Shown one piece after another: positions 51,101 through 61,338 of a DNA stretch of 64,000 bases. The stretch spans positions 806,001 through 870,000 of the forward strand of contig JAQGDQ010000026.1 of the NCBI GenBank assembly GCA_030141605.1, written 5' to 3'. A program made the position numbers and the translations under genes. The DNA is from Tubiluchus corallicola. Taxonomy: Eukaryota; Priapulida; Priapulimorpha; Priapulimorphida; Tubiluchidae. A model generated the notes under the pieces. It searched no databases. It was not told the origin of the DNA and was given only the letters and a program-made list of their open reading frames with translations. Positions within the stretch are counted from its first letter, which is position 1. Each line of letters starts with the position of its first letter.

Positions 51101-54100
51101 AGCATCATACAAAGTGCAACTCTGGCCGAGAGTTAGCAGTAGAAGAACATAGCTGCCTCTTCACCGAAACAGCGAAGATATAATAATGATTGCATTTCAC
51201 ATTAAAAAATATATGCTTTTATATTACTGCGCCAGAGAAGCATATGAACATTAAACAATTACAAAATTTCTGGCCGGTTGTGAGATAAAAAGTATTACCT
51301 GGGCGATTAGACGGAAACAGAAATATTTTTATTGTCGGTCTCAGTATTATGCAACACAGGCACTATGTGAAAGCTAGAGTGTCCTAGATTTATTTCCAGT
51401 CATTTTGAATGTCACGAAGTTGTATTTTTGAAGATGAATGAGAAGAGATATACAAGGAAAACTCGAAAACCTCGATGGCCCAATGTCATTTGGAGGGGTA
51501 TTAAATCTTCATATATTTTTTTTTTAATATTTATCCAGTAAATACAGCAAAATCGAAATACGGAATTGATTTAGGCTTAAATAACACAGATTGGTAGACA
51601 AAAATACCTTTTCTAAATGACATGTATTTTCACGCTTCTATTTTTCAACAAACATTGGCATTAAAAACTGATGTAGGTTATGTTAACGAAGTCTCTCCTT
51701 TTTATAAGGTTTAGTACAGTACAAACTGGAAACCAGTGCTCAACAGAATGAATGATGAACAGATGCGATGAAATTAGACGATAAGACATTGAAATGGCGG
51801 TGGCATTTCTTAACCACATTCGGATATATAATTGAAACAAATCATGTTTCAACAAAAACACCTGAAAATAGCATCTAGCATACAAAAACATACCAGGAGC
51901 AATTTTCAATTTGGTCAACCATCCATTTGCTAACCAAGATCAATGCTGCTTAGTTTTCTTAGCCAAGCACATACCATGACCAACCAGGCTACTAGCTATT
52001 CCTCTTGCCCAGAGGCTACATGTACAGAATTCCAAAAAATGCAATTTGTAGTTTTCGCCTGAGGTATTTAAGGTATGGCTATTTTGTTTTTGATACATTT
52101 TCATGGTCTTTCGGAGTGCAATAATTTTGCACTTAACCTTACTAACTCGCCTATTTCGCTTTGACTTAACAGCCAAAACCTGCTTGGTCTTGTCACTTTT
52201 ACTTTCAAACTTTCAAGGATAGAATGGATGTTTTAAAATGCAGCCTCAAATGCTAAAGACAATTTCACAATTGACAATTTGGTTATAAATTATGTGATAA
52301 AGTTATGCCTATTCACATGTTAATTCATAGCAACAGTTATAATGTACAGAAAAAATGATGAGTAATCACACACTTACACAGCCATTATGAACCTTCAGTC
52401 TTTCTAGGAGCTTTAGTCGACAAACAAAATCTTTATTATCTAAAACAAAAGAAAGAGGAACATTCAGTACTTGGATTTCGGAATAAAAATCAAGTAACTG
52501 GTTTAATCAGCACTGATTCTATAAATAACTGGTCGAGATTTCATTTGTGTGATAAAATTAAAACAATTCTAAATCACATAAGACTCAGACAAGGAAACAC
52601 AGCAGTTAATATATAAAATAATACTAGGTACCAAATACTGGCAGTCTTGTTTTGGCTGTCTTATAAAATTTATTCTGACATTCCTGACTTTCAGAAATAG
52701 GAAGTAATACCACTGATGTAGGTGGAAATTGAAAAGATGTGCATTTTTAAGAAAAATTGAAGCTAAATGTGCATGCTTGTTAAACATGTCTTGATCTTCC
52801 AGTTTCAAAGTGTCTGAAAATGGCAAAAGACTCTGTTAAAGTAAAAACTGTAAAGTCTCTTTTTCTGTGTCAGTACTAGGTCACTGTTACAATGCATGAC
52901 TTACTCAGAAGCCTATGAAACTTCCTAACATTAAAAAATCACTTTGTATTAAGTAAGGAAAAACCCAACATTTATATCTCAGAAGTTTAGTTGGCAAGAC
53001 TTACTTTTAAACGGTTGCTTCAACTTACAGATAATATTATAGTATTCTGTATGACATTTTCAAGCCAGTGTATAAGCAGATTGCCCCAGAAGTCTGGAAT
53101 CATGATAAGTAAATTTATTTCAGGGTTCATTAACATTTTGTGATAACATTTCATATCACTTTAATTCAAAATACTCACACTAACTGCCACCTTTCATAAC
53201 ACGACTTATATTCGACATAACACGACCACCGAACATATGTTCACTCAGTCGACTCGATGCTCCATGGACTCCATTAAGAACTGTCAGAAACTGAGGCCTT
53301 CAAGGCTCCACTCACTCCAGACATTTGCGGATGCTTGTGAGTCACAGCTCCAGCATGATCTTTACTCACTCTTCACACTTTCACCACTCATATGCCAGTC
53401 TCAAATGCTCTGTACGTCTCAACACTGAACATCAAGGAATAATAATATGATTCCAGACTTCTGGCCAGTGAAACGGCTGTGTAGTTAGGAACTTTCTACT
53501 ACAGATGGTACTGCATGGAACATAAACTTTGTTAGAATCCTTCAACTCTATTTGTTATCTTCTGATCAGATGCAGCATTCTGCAGCATACTTGCTTCAGA
53601 GTATCAGTGATAATGAATAATTTACCTGTGGTAGTCAATCCGGCACTATTACATTTTCGCACATCCTACTTTTTTCTGACTTATTGTTTGTGATGCCTGT
53701 AGGCCCTAAAGCAGACTAACAGGCGTAATATACACCATATTCCCATAATATCGCAGTCGTTATTGCGTGGTGACGTTTGTGGCCCTTGACCTGTATTTTT
53801 AGTTTCGTTACATAATTTATGATTATTATGAGTTGCACCCACAGGAGCTTGTGTCGTATTATATAATAATTAATTACAGGTCTACAAATCTGTTTTTCAT
53901 GTATGTTAAGTTGTTAGCTGGTCAACTTGTAATAAAAAATAAATTGCTTTCAATATTAAAAATGTGTATGTTTATTTTTATTGTATTTTCCAGCTGTTGT
54001 TGTTCTTATTGTTCTTGTTCTTCGTTTTATTTTTATTTTCCTTCTTTTTCTTCTCCTTTTTATTTTTCTTGTTCTTATTCTTTTTTGTTCTTGTTCTTCT

Positions 54101-55305
54101 TGTCCTTAATTGTTGTCTCTGTCTGTCTGTTGTTGTTGTTCTTGTTCTTCTTTTTATTTTTCTTCTTCATCTTCTTCCTGTTTTTCTTGTACTTGTTCTT
54201 GATAATGAGTGTATCACATACATTTGTGATAATAACAGTGATGATAATGAGAATGTTATAGGCCTACAGTATAACTTTATTTAAAAATTTAATAATAAAT
54301 GTTTTAGAAACAGCAGCATCACTAAGGACAGCTGAATCTTCAAACTAATTGTAATTATAGGTAGGGTGTAGGCCTCAAATACAATATTTCTAGACCAAAA
54401 TGCCACTATAGTCCTGTGCCATTTTGCATATTCTTTGCTACTACACATTGTCTTCTCTTCAAAAGACTTCTCGAATGATTGGTTTCTCCTTCAGTGTATA
54501 GTCGGACCCAAGCTGACATATACAAGGAATTTTTTAGGAGACTACAGTTATTTATAATTAATTAAATTTATTATTGAAGTATTATTAGATTAATATAAAA
54601 GTAAAGGGTCTTGCCTTTTGTTTGAAAATGCAGTGAAGATAAAATTGTGTCACGTGCCTTTTAAGTTAGGCCCTGAAAATGCATAAGCTAATACGAAATT
54701 TGTCACGTGACCCCACACAAACATGATGGCGATACGAAATGGATAGTGTGCAACTGTGAAAACTACGTAATTATTTGGTATTATACACTAAATATAGCAC
54801 TAAATTATCACGAGATTGTCGGGAACATTCACTGATGACGTGGGACTAATAGAATAATGACCTACGAGCCTAGAAACGAATAATATTAATATAATAATAA
54901 CTTAGAAAGAAGTAGGAGGTGCAAAAGTGCAATAGCGCCATAAATCCTATGTGGCAACGCATCACAAATACTTCAGAAACGTAAACGAATTGCATATCTA
55001 AGTCAGTGTGACGAAATTTAAAAATCTATTTTCTGAATTGTAAGATCAGGAAAATGGTTTAGATACCAAGAAATTGAATTGTACAGTTCCGCGAATGAGA
55101 TTATCCATAGATCGAGAACGTAATGTCACTCGAAACTGACAACCAGGAATGCTAAACAGTGACAACTCGTGAAATAATATAAAATTAGTCATGCTAAATT
55201 GCCAATACAAAAACCAGTCCTACCCTTTATAACGTCATAAACTTTAATTCGCCGTTTTGTGCCTAGATGCGTCTGCACCGCGTAATGTAAAACATTTTTC
55301 GTCAT
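36163..55305 (-). CDS. DCAF6: DDB1- and CUL4-associated factor 6 (NRIP/IQWD1) orthologue
   Basis: DCAF6 is a WD40 substrate adaptor for CUL4-DDB1 ubiquitin ligases. In vertebrates it also binds nuclear receptors and calmodulin. Coding exons: 55224-55305, 52379-52440, 49689-49781, 49199-49276, 48846-48950, 48534-48647, 47676-47811, 47041-47201, 46610-46766, 45331-45471, 43297-44703, 42785-43054, 41797-42159, 39541-39664, 39276-39435, 38655-38811, 37974-38056, 36684-36789, 36163-36221. The sum is 3858 bases (1285 aa) with phases agreeing at every junction. WD repeats span residues about 45-280 ([46 protein letters not shown]). [12 protein letters not shown] follows near 305, the IQ motif ([12 protein letters not shown]) near 1105-1120, and the C-terminal WD part ([14 protein letters not shown]) near 1165-1235, then [16 protein letters not shown] stop precedes the ATG in frame. 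Human DCAF6 is about 860 aa; the excess is the Ser/Thr/Glu-rich middle (about 377-1056). Confidence 0.96.
42915..42950 (-). repeat. Poly-aspartate tract from (GAT/GAC)12 in DCAF6
   Basis: Twelve consecutive Asp codons, five GAT then four GAC then three GAT on the coding strand, in the exon 42785-43054. The neighbouring residues are also acidic. Confidence 0.95.
45950..46333 (+). other. Antisense open frame in a DCAF6 intron, not called a gene
   Basis: An open frame of 127 codons lies on the plus strand inside the intron between DCAF6 exons 45331-45471 and 46610-46766. It has a hydrophobic segment ([13 protein letters not shown]) but no recognisable domain, promoter or splice context. I treat it as probable chance. 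Confidence 0.15.
49933..50235 (-). mobile_element. hAT transposon 3-prime fragment
   Basis: Minus-strand 50220-50101 encodes [20 protein letters not shown] then [12 protein letters not shown]. This matches the C-terminal dimerisation region of hAT transposases of the kind found in ZMYM/P52rIPK-like domesticated proteins (NLAILSIE...FA-KK-R). About 120 bases beyond its end is CAGTGGTGTAGCATGG (49933-49948), the typical hAT terminus. I found no opposite end or upstream catalytic domain, so it is a 5-prime-truncated, dead copy in the second intron of DCAF6. Confidence 0.75.
50236..52378. other. Rest of DCAF6 intron 2
   Basis: Non-coding. Two related A+T-rich blocks (TTTAAATTGATTTAAATT near 50562 and TTTAAACTGATTTAAATT near 50657) suggest a small local duplication. 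No further transposase part was identified. Confidence 0.35.
53086..53464. repeat. Segment bounded by an 18-base inverted repeat
   Basis: CCAGAAGTCTGGAATCAT at 53086-53103 is exactly inverted at 53447-53464. The 379-base segment could be a small MITE, but there is no obvious target-site duplication. Confidence 0.4.
53975..54200 (+). repeat. T-rich TTC/TTG low-complexity tract
   Basis: Some 220 bases almost free of A on the plus strand, built of TTCTTG, TTGTTC and TTTTTC units. The Phe/Leu/Cys-rich frames read across it are artefacts. Confidence 0.85.
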
Positions 55306-55703
55306 ATTTGCCGATGTGAATGTGAGCAATTAAGTAAAGAAAGTTAACAATGACACTATGACAGATGATGAACTCAATCTCCAATCATTTACAGATATCA
55401 CCACATAATAGTGCCACACTGTTTTACAAAGCTGTCAACTGCGTCTGCTGTCAAAGTTTGAAAAAATGGCGCATCATTTGTTTGCACGACAAGTTTGATG
55501 GTGGATTCTGTACGCACAAAATGAAAATGTTGCGAATCCACAGGGCTCTCTTCAACGTGGGATGACAAGTAATAAGCGTTAATCTTTTCTAGTGCATAAT
55601 TACGTAAAATACAAAACTGATTAATCATACAAATTAATCAATCACGAAAATAAATGAAAGAATATATATATATTAAAAAGTGATTAAGTGGGTGCAAGAG
55701 AAA

Positions 55704-55742
55704 GGGTAGCAAAAGACCATCTGGTCGTTCAGTCAGCTACCC
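55704..55742. repeat. Hairpin repeat, copy 3
   Basis: GGGTAGCAAAAGACC pairs with GGTCGTTCAGTCAGCTACCC. It shares its fold and central AAGACC...GGTC core with 29943-29977 and, more weakly, 5674-5710. The sequence on the higher-coordinate side may be decayed LINE 3-prime sequence on the minus strand. Confidence 0.6.
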
Positions 55743-56065
55743 ATCTTAAATAAAACAAAAACTAAGCGTTGCAAAATTACTAGAAAAAAACTACAAATTA
55801 GATATAAAAAAACAATGTCAATAAAAACAAACAAAAAACAGTGATAAATTTAAGGCAAAAATTAGGGAAAAAATAACAATAACATGTACAATGTTGCATA
55901 TTTTTTTATTTAGTGGTGTTTCTAGTATTAGTAAATGATCTGGCCTCTGGTAGATATAAATTTTCTAACCATTTACCTTTTGAAACATATACAGGTGCAT
56001 CTTAAGCTGTACGTGTTACCTGGATATGTAAATAAATAAAATCTACATACACACATATACCGTTC

Positions 56066-56069
<4 letters not shown>

Positions 56070-56100
<31 letters not shown>
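56070..56100 (+). repeat. (TA)n microsatellite
   Basis: Uninterrupted TA run. Confidence 0.95.
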
Positions 56101-56103
<3 letters not shown>

Positions 56104-56956
56104 GCACGTATATACATATACGCACTCTTTGACACACTCATATGTCTCTTCTACGTATGTTGTCATAATGTACTCTAGTATCTAAAAGAATCTTCCTTCA
56201 GCAATTTTCATTTCTATGAATCCGGAATCTAGGGATGTTTCATGTTTTTCTTTCGAATAACTATTGAAGATCAACGTTACCGACACAGTAAAAAAACAAC
56301 CGCATATTTTTGCATGACAGTATAGTTCCCAAGTGGCTGATATTTATTTCGGATACCGATCATTAAGTGGTCAATGGCTGAAATGTATCACCTGATATTG
56401 TTTACCAAGTGAGAAATTTTTAATTTTCCTGAGCTGTGTGTATTGACAACTTAAAATAGAATGTAAGTGTCTATATATTATGTCACTGTCACGTGTCATA
56501 ATTAATAACGCTTCACAGGAATAAAATTTGAAAGCTCAAGGCTTTAAAGGATGTAAAGGAAGCTTACAATTATTATAAACTTTTCTAAAAAAAAATATGG
56601 TAATTTCTGCTCGAAAATATTGGCAAAGTTCAGTTTTTACAAAAGGTTTTTCACATTGTTTATTTTAACATTAATTATACTCATTTTTGCATTCGCTACA
56701 TCAATTAGCAATGCCATTGGATCATTCAGAGGAGAAATTCCAATTAGAAAGAATTTCTGAATTGTGTTAGTTTATTACACACCCGTCATTGGATCTTTAC
56801 CATTTGCCTAAGTTTCAAATTTCTCTTGTTTTCAGTGCCGTAAAGGCCTATAATAGCACCTCTCTTCATGAGTAGGCCTATAAATGTTTGGTTTTTTCGA
56901 TACTTTTGTCAATCTATATGCTACACAAATAGCCCGCTGTTTTACACCTATTATAC

Positions 56957-57012
56957 AGGCTAGGGCAAGTTAGAAAATTTTCAAGGCAAATTCCCTCTGC
57001 CCTCTTGTGAAA
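56957..57012 (-). repeat. Dispersed repeat, copy 2
   Basis: Inverted relative to the copy at 27290-27344. AGGGCAAGTTAGAAAATTTT matches the complement of AAAATGTTCTAAGTTGCCCT with few differences, and the match continues through the GGAATTTGCC and TTCACAAG blocks. Confidence 0.65.
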
Positions 57013-58141
57013 CTTCCTGCTGTACGCTTATGTAAATCATCTTCATTTCTGTAGTCACACGTACTCTAATATGACTCGTACGATCTTGCATGACTTCCGT
57101 CATCTGCATCCTCACATGTCTTTGTATTTTTTATATCTAATGGACAAGTACATTGCAGATGGTATGTTGAAAAGATCTGTTTGGATGAAATTAATGCAAG
57201 TTAGCAACTGTCCTCCCCTCTTTCTTCAATACTTCTTTGACAGCAGTGCTTAATGGGTTATCGTCTCGTAGTCGCACAACATATTATACTATCCATCTTA
57301 ACCTTCTCCTTTTCATCTTAATTATCCATTTCTTTGCCTTGACTTTATTATACAAATCTTGGTTTGATACTTTCTTTGGCGATTTTCTAGGAGTGACCTT
57401 TAGCTGATTCGCGAAACACAATTAAAGAACATTGATTTATTCTAAATGTTTAAATAATGGATAATTTTCTTAGCTAAATTTTCTGGGCAAATCTAGCTAG
57501 CTGATGAGGGTATATCCCAGTAAAGCATACGAGATTCTGTAACCAATGCAAGGCGTAGACTTGCTCATATTTAACAACTTTTTAAAGACAACTTTGTATT
57601 TTTTTTAACTGAACCCACTTATGCTCTCCAATTTTGGACCATGTTTCAGAATTATGAAACAATGCTGATTTCGCAATTCAGTGATACATTTGCAACTTAA
57701 TATTGCTCAATACCATCAAAACTTATATATTGAATCACAAATTTGTTTTTCTTTGCTCTTGATTCAATTAATGATTCATAATTTGTCCAGTCTCCTAGAT
57801 ATCTATACAATTGTGTTTCACTTACTTTACCATTACTCACATTGTTATTCTTGTACTCATAGCCTCTAATCTATGCTAAATTTTGTAAAACATTGGGGCT
57901 TAGTGTGTTCTCGCCATAAACGATGCAGTGATTCTCATGGTAAGCCACCTATTACAGACATTTGTCCTGTATAATAGTGTAGTAATATAGGCACTGATAT
58001 TGGCTTATTATAAAACATAAAAGAAATTACAACTGCAAATTTTATTTTTTTATTTGCTGTTAGTGTTTATACACAAGAAATATCTATAAAAGTTTGCAGT
58101 CCGAATAATTTATCTGTTTCTCTGCAACTCTCAGTATGCGA

Positions 58142-59000
58142 ATACAGGCAAAGTCCTGGTTTTTATGAGGACAATTTATATGACGTTTTCTGTGTTAATG
58201 CTACTAAACAAGAACTAGCTGACTGGACGTCAAGTTTAAAGGGAAATATTGCTAATATTTACATTAATCACTACAAGGACAAATACTTACCAGACAGATT
58301 TTTAGTAGGAAAATCGTTAAAAGGATTGTTTTTACGTCACACGAAACTTGAGGCGCTGTCTGCATATTCCATTCATGGTAGACTCCTACGAGTGTCAATA
58401 AGTTACAATAATCATCTTCGGAGGATAGATGTCAGAGCTTTTAGTGAATTAAAAAGTTTAGAAAGGATTTTCGTTTATAATAATCCACTGATGGATGTTA
58501 AACTTGACCTATCCAGGCAGCCACACTTTTCAAGTCTTGAAATCTTCAATCGTGAAAAGTAAAATTTATCAACTAGAGAGACCTGAAAACGTGGATATCG
58601 CATTACAGGGAAATGAAATGATTTGTGACTGTAATTTAAAGTGGGTAAAAACTGAAAGTTGGAAAAGCAGCTCGCTTGACTGTGCCTGGCCAACTCAACT
58701 AAATGCCAAATTAAAACATTTCGCTGACGATTGTGTAAAAACGCATGATGAGTTTGAAGAATATACTGTTTCACTTTATTCAGATGCGAAAATCGAATTT
58801 ACATTTTGCTTGTTGGGCCATAAGAAACTCGAAAGTTTTTTCTGGTTGTGGAAAAATAGCGGTTTTATAAATACGACACACTCAACAGCTGATGGACGTT
58901 TTAATGTTGAGATATTAGATAAGCTCATTGAGCATGACCTTACAGCTCAAAGATGTTACTGTGTTTCATTGACAATAGAGATGTTTGGTGAATCTGATAT
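58142..59000 (+). repeat. 859-base tandem duplication, copy 1
   Basis: Runs from ATACAGGCAAAGTCCTGG to GGTGAATCTGATAT. It is the same as copy 2 at essentially every position I compared, except TACTGTGTT here against TACTGGGTT in copy 2. Confidence 0.97.
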
Positions 59001-59859
59001 ATACAGGCAAAGTCCTGGTTTTTATGAGGACAATTTATATGACGTTTTCTGTGTTAATGCTACTAAACAAGAACTAGCTGACTGGACGTCAAGTTTAAAG
59101 GGAAATATTGCTAATATTTACATTAATCACTACAAGGACAAATACTTACCAGACAGATTTTTAGTAGGAAAATCGTTAAAAGGATTGTTTTTACGTCACA
59201 CGAAACTTGAGGCGCTGTCTGCATATTCCATTCATGGTAGACTCCTACGAGTGTCAATAAGTTACAATAATCATCTTCGGAGGATAGATGTCAGAGCTTT
59301 TAGTGAATTAAAAAGTTTAGAAAGGATTTTCGTTTATAATAATCCACTGATGGATGTTAAACTTGACCTATCCAGGCAGCCACACTTTTCAAGTCTTGAA
59401 ATCTTCAATCGTGAAAAGTAAAATTTATCAACTAGAGAGACCTGAAAACGTGGATATCGCATTACAGGGAAATGAAATGATTTGTGACTGTAATTTAAAG
59501 TGGGTAAAAACTGAAAGTTGGAAAAGCAGCTCGCTTGACTGTGCCTGGCCAACTCAACTAAATGCCAAATTAAAACATTTCGCTGACGATTGTGTAAAAA
59601 CGCATGATGAGTTTGAAGAATATACTGTTTCACTTTATTCAGATGCGAAAATCGAATTTACATTTTGCTTGTTGGGCCATAAGAAACTCGAAAGTTTTTT
59701 CTGGTTGTGGAAAAATAGCGGTTTTATAAATACGACACACTCAACAGCTGATGGACGTTTTAATGTTGAGATATTAGATAAGCTCATTGAGCATGACCTT
59801 ACAGCTCAAAGATGTTACTGGGTTTCATTGACAATAGAGATGTTTGGTGAATCTGATAT
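59001..59859 (+). repeat. 859-base tandem duplication, copy 2
   Basis: Head-to-tail copy. After it the Ig domain is completed (GAYWLFINIG), so this copy keeps the original 3-prime context. Confidence 0.97.
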
Positions 59860-60370
59860 CGGCGCTTATTGGCTGTTTATAAATATAGGATCAGAAGTTG
59901 TGACCAGACAACGTGCTAATGTCAGACTTAAACATAAAGATGACACAGATGATACTGAAGATGTGGGACCAAGCAGTCTACTAATAGAAGAAGAAATTAA
60001 AGCAATTGTAAGTGAAACAAAAAAGCAAGGAAAGAGAATAAGAAGAAAATTTTTTAAAAGAGATGGGTCACATAACTGACTGCCATAAGATAATGAGTGA
60101 AACCACATTTATTGATAAGTGAAAACTTGTTTGATGCTTCACGGGACATGTGTTGTAAAAGTCCACTGTTAGGTAGTCTGTAATGTCATGTCACCAAGAA
60201 ACAATGTAATGAAGTGCACATTATTAGACCAAATGATTTACCTCTAAGATTATCCCCATTGACATTAAATTTAGCAGAACAAATGTGGCTCACTGATGTC
60301 AAGCATGACTTAATTTAGCAGACTGTTAACATTATTCTTTATAGAGAAGGTGCACAAGAAATTCGACTCG

Positions 60371-60376
60371 AATAAA
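60371..60376 (+). terminator. Possible polyadenylation signal of the LRR-Ig gene
   Basis: AATAAA about 290 bases after the TGA stop. Confidence 0.4.
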
Positions 60377-60770
60377 ATGAAAACAAATTTTTTGTGTGCG
60401 AATTAATAATGGGAAGTCCCTCAAGTCTGACCGACATAATATGGCCGATGTAGTTGTTCAACATTAATTTTCTTAGATACAAATAGTTGGCGTGGTGTAG
60501 CAGCAAATATGTCGCTTTTCGTAATTAGAACAATACCTGTATCACCAAGTCATAATCGTAGCGTCAGTGCGATCGCCAAGGTGATACCAAATGTATGATA
60601 AATATTGGTACTTTAACTTTAGCAACAATACGTCAATAGAACAGAATTCTTGCTATATTTAGCTAATCTGAGCTGAGCATCTTATGCTTGCATATCTATT
60701 TTATAGTTCACTCCTACATTTCATACGTTCATTCTCATTACACTAACCAATCTATTATTTAATTATATCC
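60377..60770. other. Spacer with no recognised gene
   Basis: No coding signal or repeat recognised. Confidence 0.4.
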
Positions 60771-61109
60771 CACCCTGATACCATTGAGCTAAAAAAACTG
60801 GTTAACAATGAACTAAATAAGATAGACAAATGGATGAAAGCCAACCGGTTATCAATTAATTTTAAAAAAACTAAATTTATGCTAATTAACAATAGAACAA
60901 ACACCAATCAAAATTTTCATGTAAAAATAAATAGGAAAATAGATGAAACAGGAGACATAAAATACCTAGGCATATTAATTGATAAAAAGCAGTCATGGGG
61001 AGCACACATCAACAATATCACATACAAGTTAAGTCGCATATCGGGAATCATATTAAAACTAAGGAAATATGTTAATCAAGCAACCCTAAAACTCAATAGT
61101 GTCATATAT
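60771..61109 (+). mobile_element. LINE reverse transcriptase fragment
   Basis: An open frame encodes the part after the catalytic motif of a non-LTR reverse transcriptase: NNELNKIDKWMKANRLSINF, KKTKFMLINN, KYLGILIDKKQSWGAHINNI, TYKLSRISGIILKLRKYVN. It is open and little damaged but cut off right after TLKLNSVIY, where the gypsy-type terminal repeat begins, so the later insertion probably truncated it. It resembles the same region of the remnant at 6850-7960, though not closely enough to call them one family. Confidence 0.85.
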
Positions 61110-61259
61110 TGATAATACTGCGTATGAATACCATAGTAGTGCGGATGGTTAGTTGTTGTTTGGTTTATGGCCGCGAGGCATAATAGATTAAACTTGTTTC
61201 TTATTAGATAAATGAAACCCATTTCGTGTTTAAAATAATAAAGAATTACAAATATAACA
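61110..61259 (+). repeat. Putative 150-base 5-prime LTR of the gypsy element
   Basis: The stretch begins TG and ends CA, contains AATAAA near its end (61237) and lies between the truncated LINE and GTGGCGATGAG, which could be the primer-binding site. The gag start follows 79 bases later. No second LTR is visible in the window, so the limits are inferred. Confidence 0.45.
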
Positions 61260-61338
61260 GTGGCGATGAGTTTCTGAAGGAACCGAGACTTGTCTGCTGT
61301 AAACCACAGAAACCGTAAGTTAGTCATCTATTGTTAAA

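Larger units (their letters stand above)
52441..55223. other. DCAF6 intron 1
   Basis: No coding exon is needed here, because exon 1 (ending ATAAAG-G) joins exon 2 (AT-AATAAAGAT) in phase. The intron holds an inverted pair at 53086-53103 and 53447-53464, and a pyrimidine-rich tract at 53975-54200. Confidence 0.5.
55306..58063. other. Spacer between DCAF6 and the LRR-Ig gene
   Basis: This contains the DCAF6 promoter region (no TATA box seen), a hairpin repeat, a (TA)n tract at 56070-56100 and a dispersed repeat. Upstream exons of the LRR-Ig gene, including its signal peptide, should lie here or be separated by transposon insertion, but I could not place them. Confidence 0.4.
58064..60079 (+). 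pseudogene. Last exon of an LRR-Ig protein with internal duplication and frameshifts
   Basis: A strong acceptor (TTTTTTTATTTGCTGTTAG) opens an exon with no Met near its start, so upstream exons are needed. The order is leucine-rich repeats (LKGLFLRHTKLEALSAYSIH, LLRVSISYNNHLRRIDVRAF, LKSLERIFVYNNPL), an LRR C-terminal cap (GNEMICDCNLKW), an Ig-like domain (CLLGHKK, WLWKNSG, SLTIEMFGESDIGAYW), then an acidic stretch and a very basic tail (KKQGKRIRRKFFKRDG). No membrane segment follows. Bases 58142-59000 are repeated at 59001-59859. The unit is 859 bases, not a multiple of three. In each copy the LRR frame ends at AAG-TAA (58560-58562 and 59419-59421) and the cap continues in the +1 frame. The first copy breaks inside its Ig domain. 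LRR-Ig proteins act in adhesion, growth-factor signalling or immune-type recognition. It may be a pseudogene, an assembly error or a gene with a missed feature. Confidence 0.72.

Noticed and set aside
53174-53238. Minus-strand [18 protein letters not shown](Y) as DCAF6 first exon
   Set aside because: It ends with GGSY as in the human N terminus, but no partner exon in phase could be found. The exon at 55224-55305 joins exon 2 in phase, is preceded by an in-frame stop and ends at a valid donor.
53833-54284. Phe/Leu-rich frames resembling a membrane protein
   Set aside because: They arise from a pyrimidine-rich low-complexity tract and show no conserved features.
55398-55628. Minus-strand open frame just upstream of DCAF6 exon 1
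   Set aside because: It is followed by a stop before the DCAF6 ATG, shows no known domain and is best read as 5-prime untranslated or upstream sequence.
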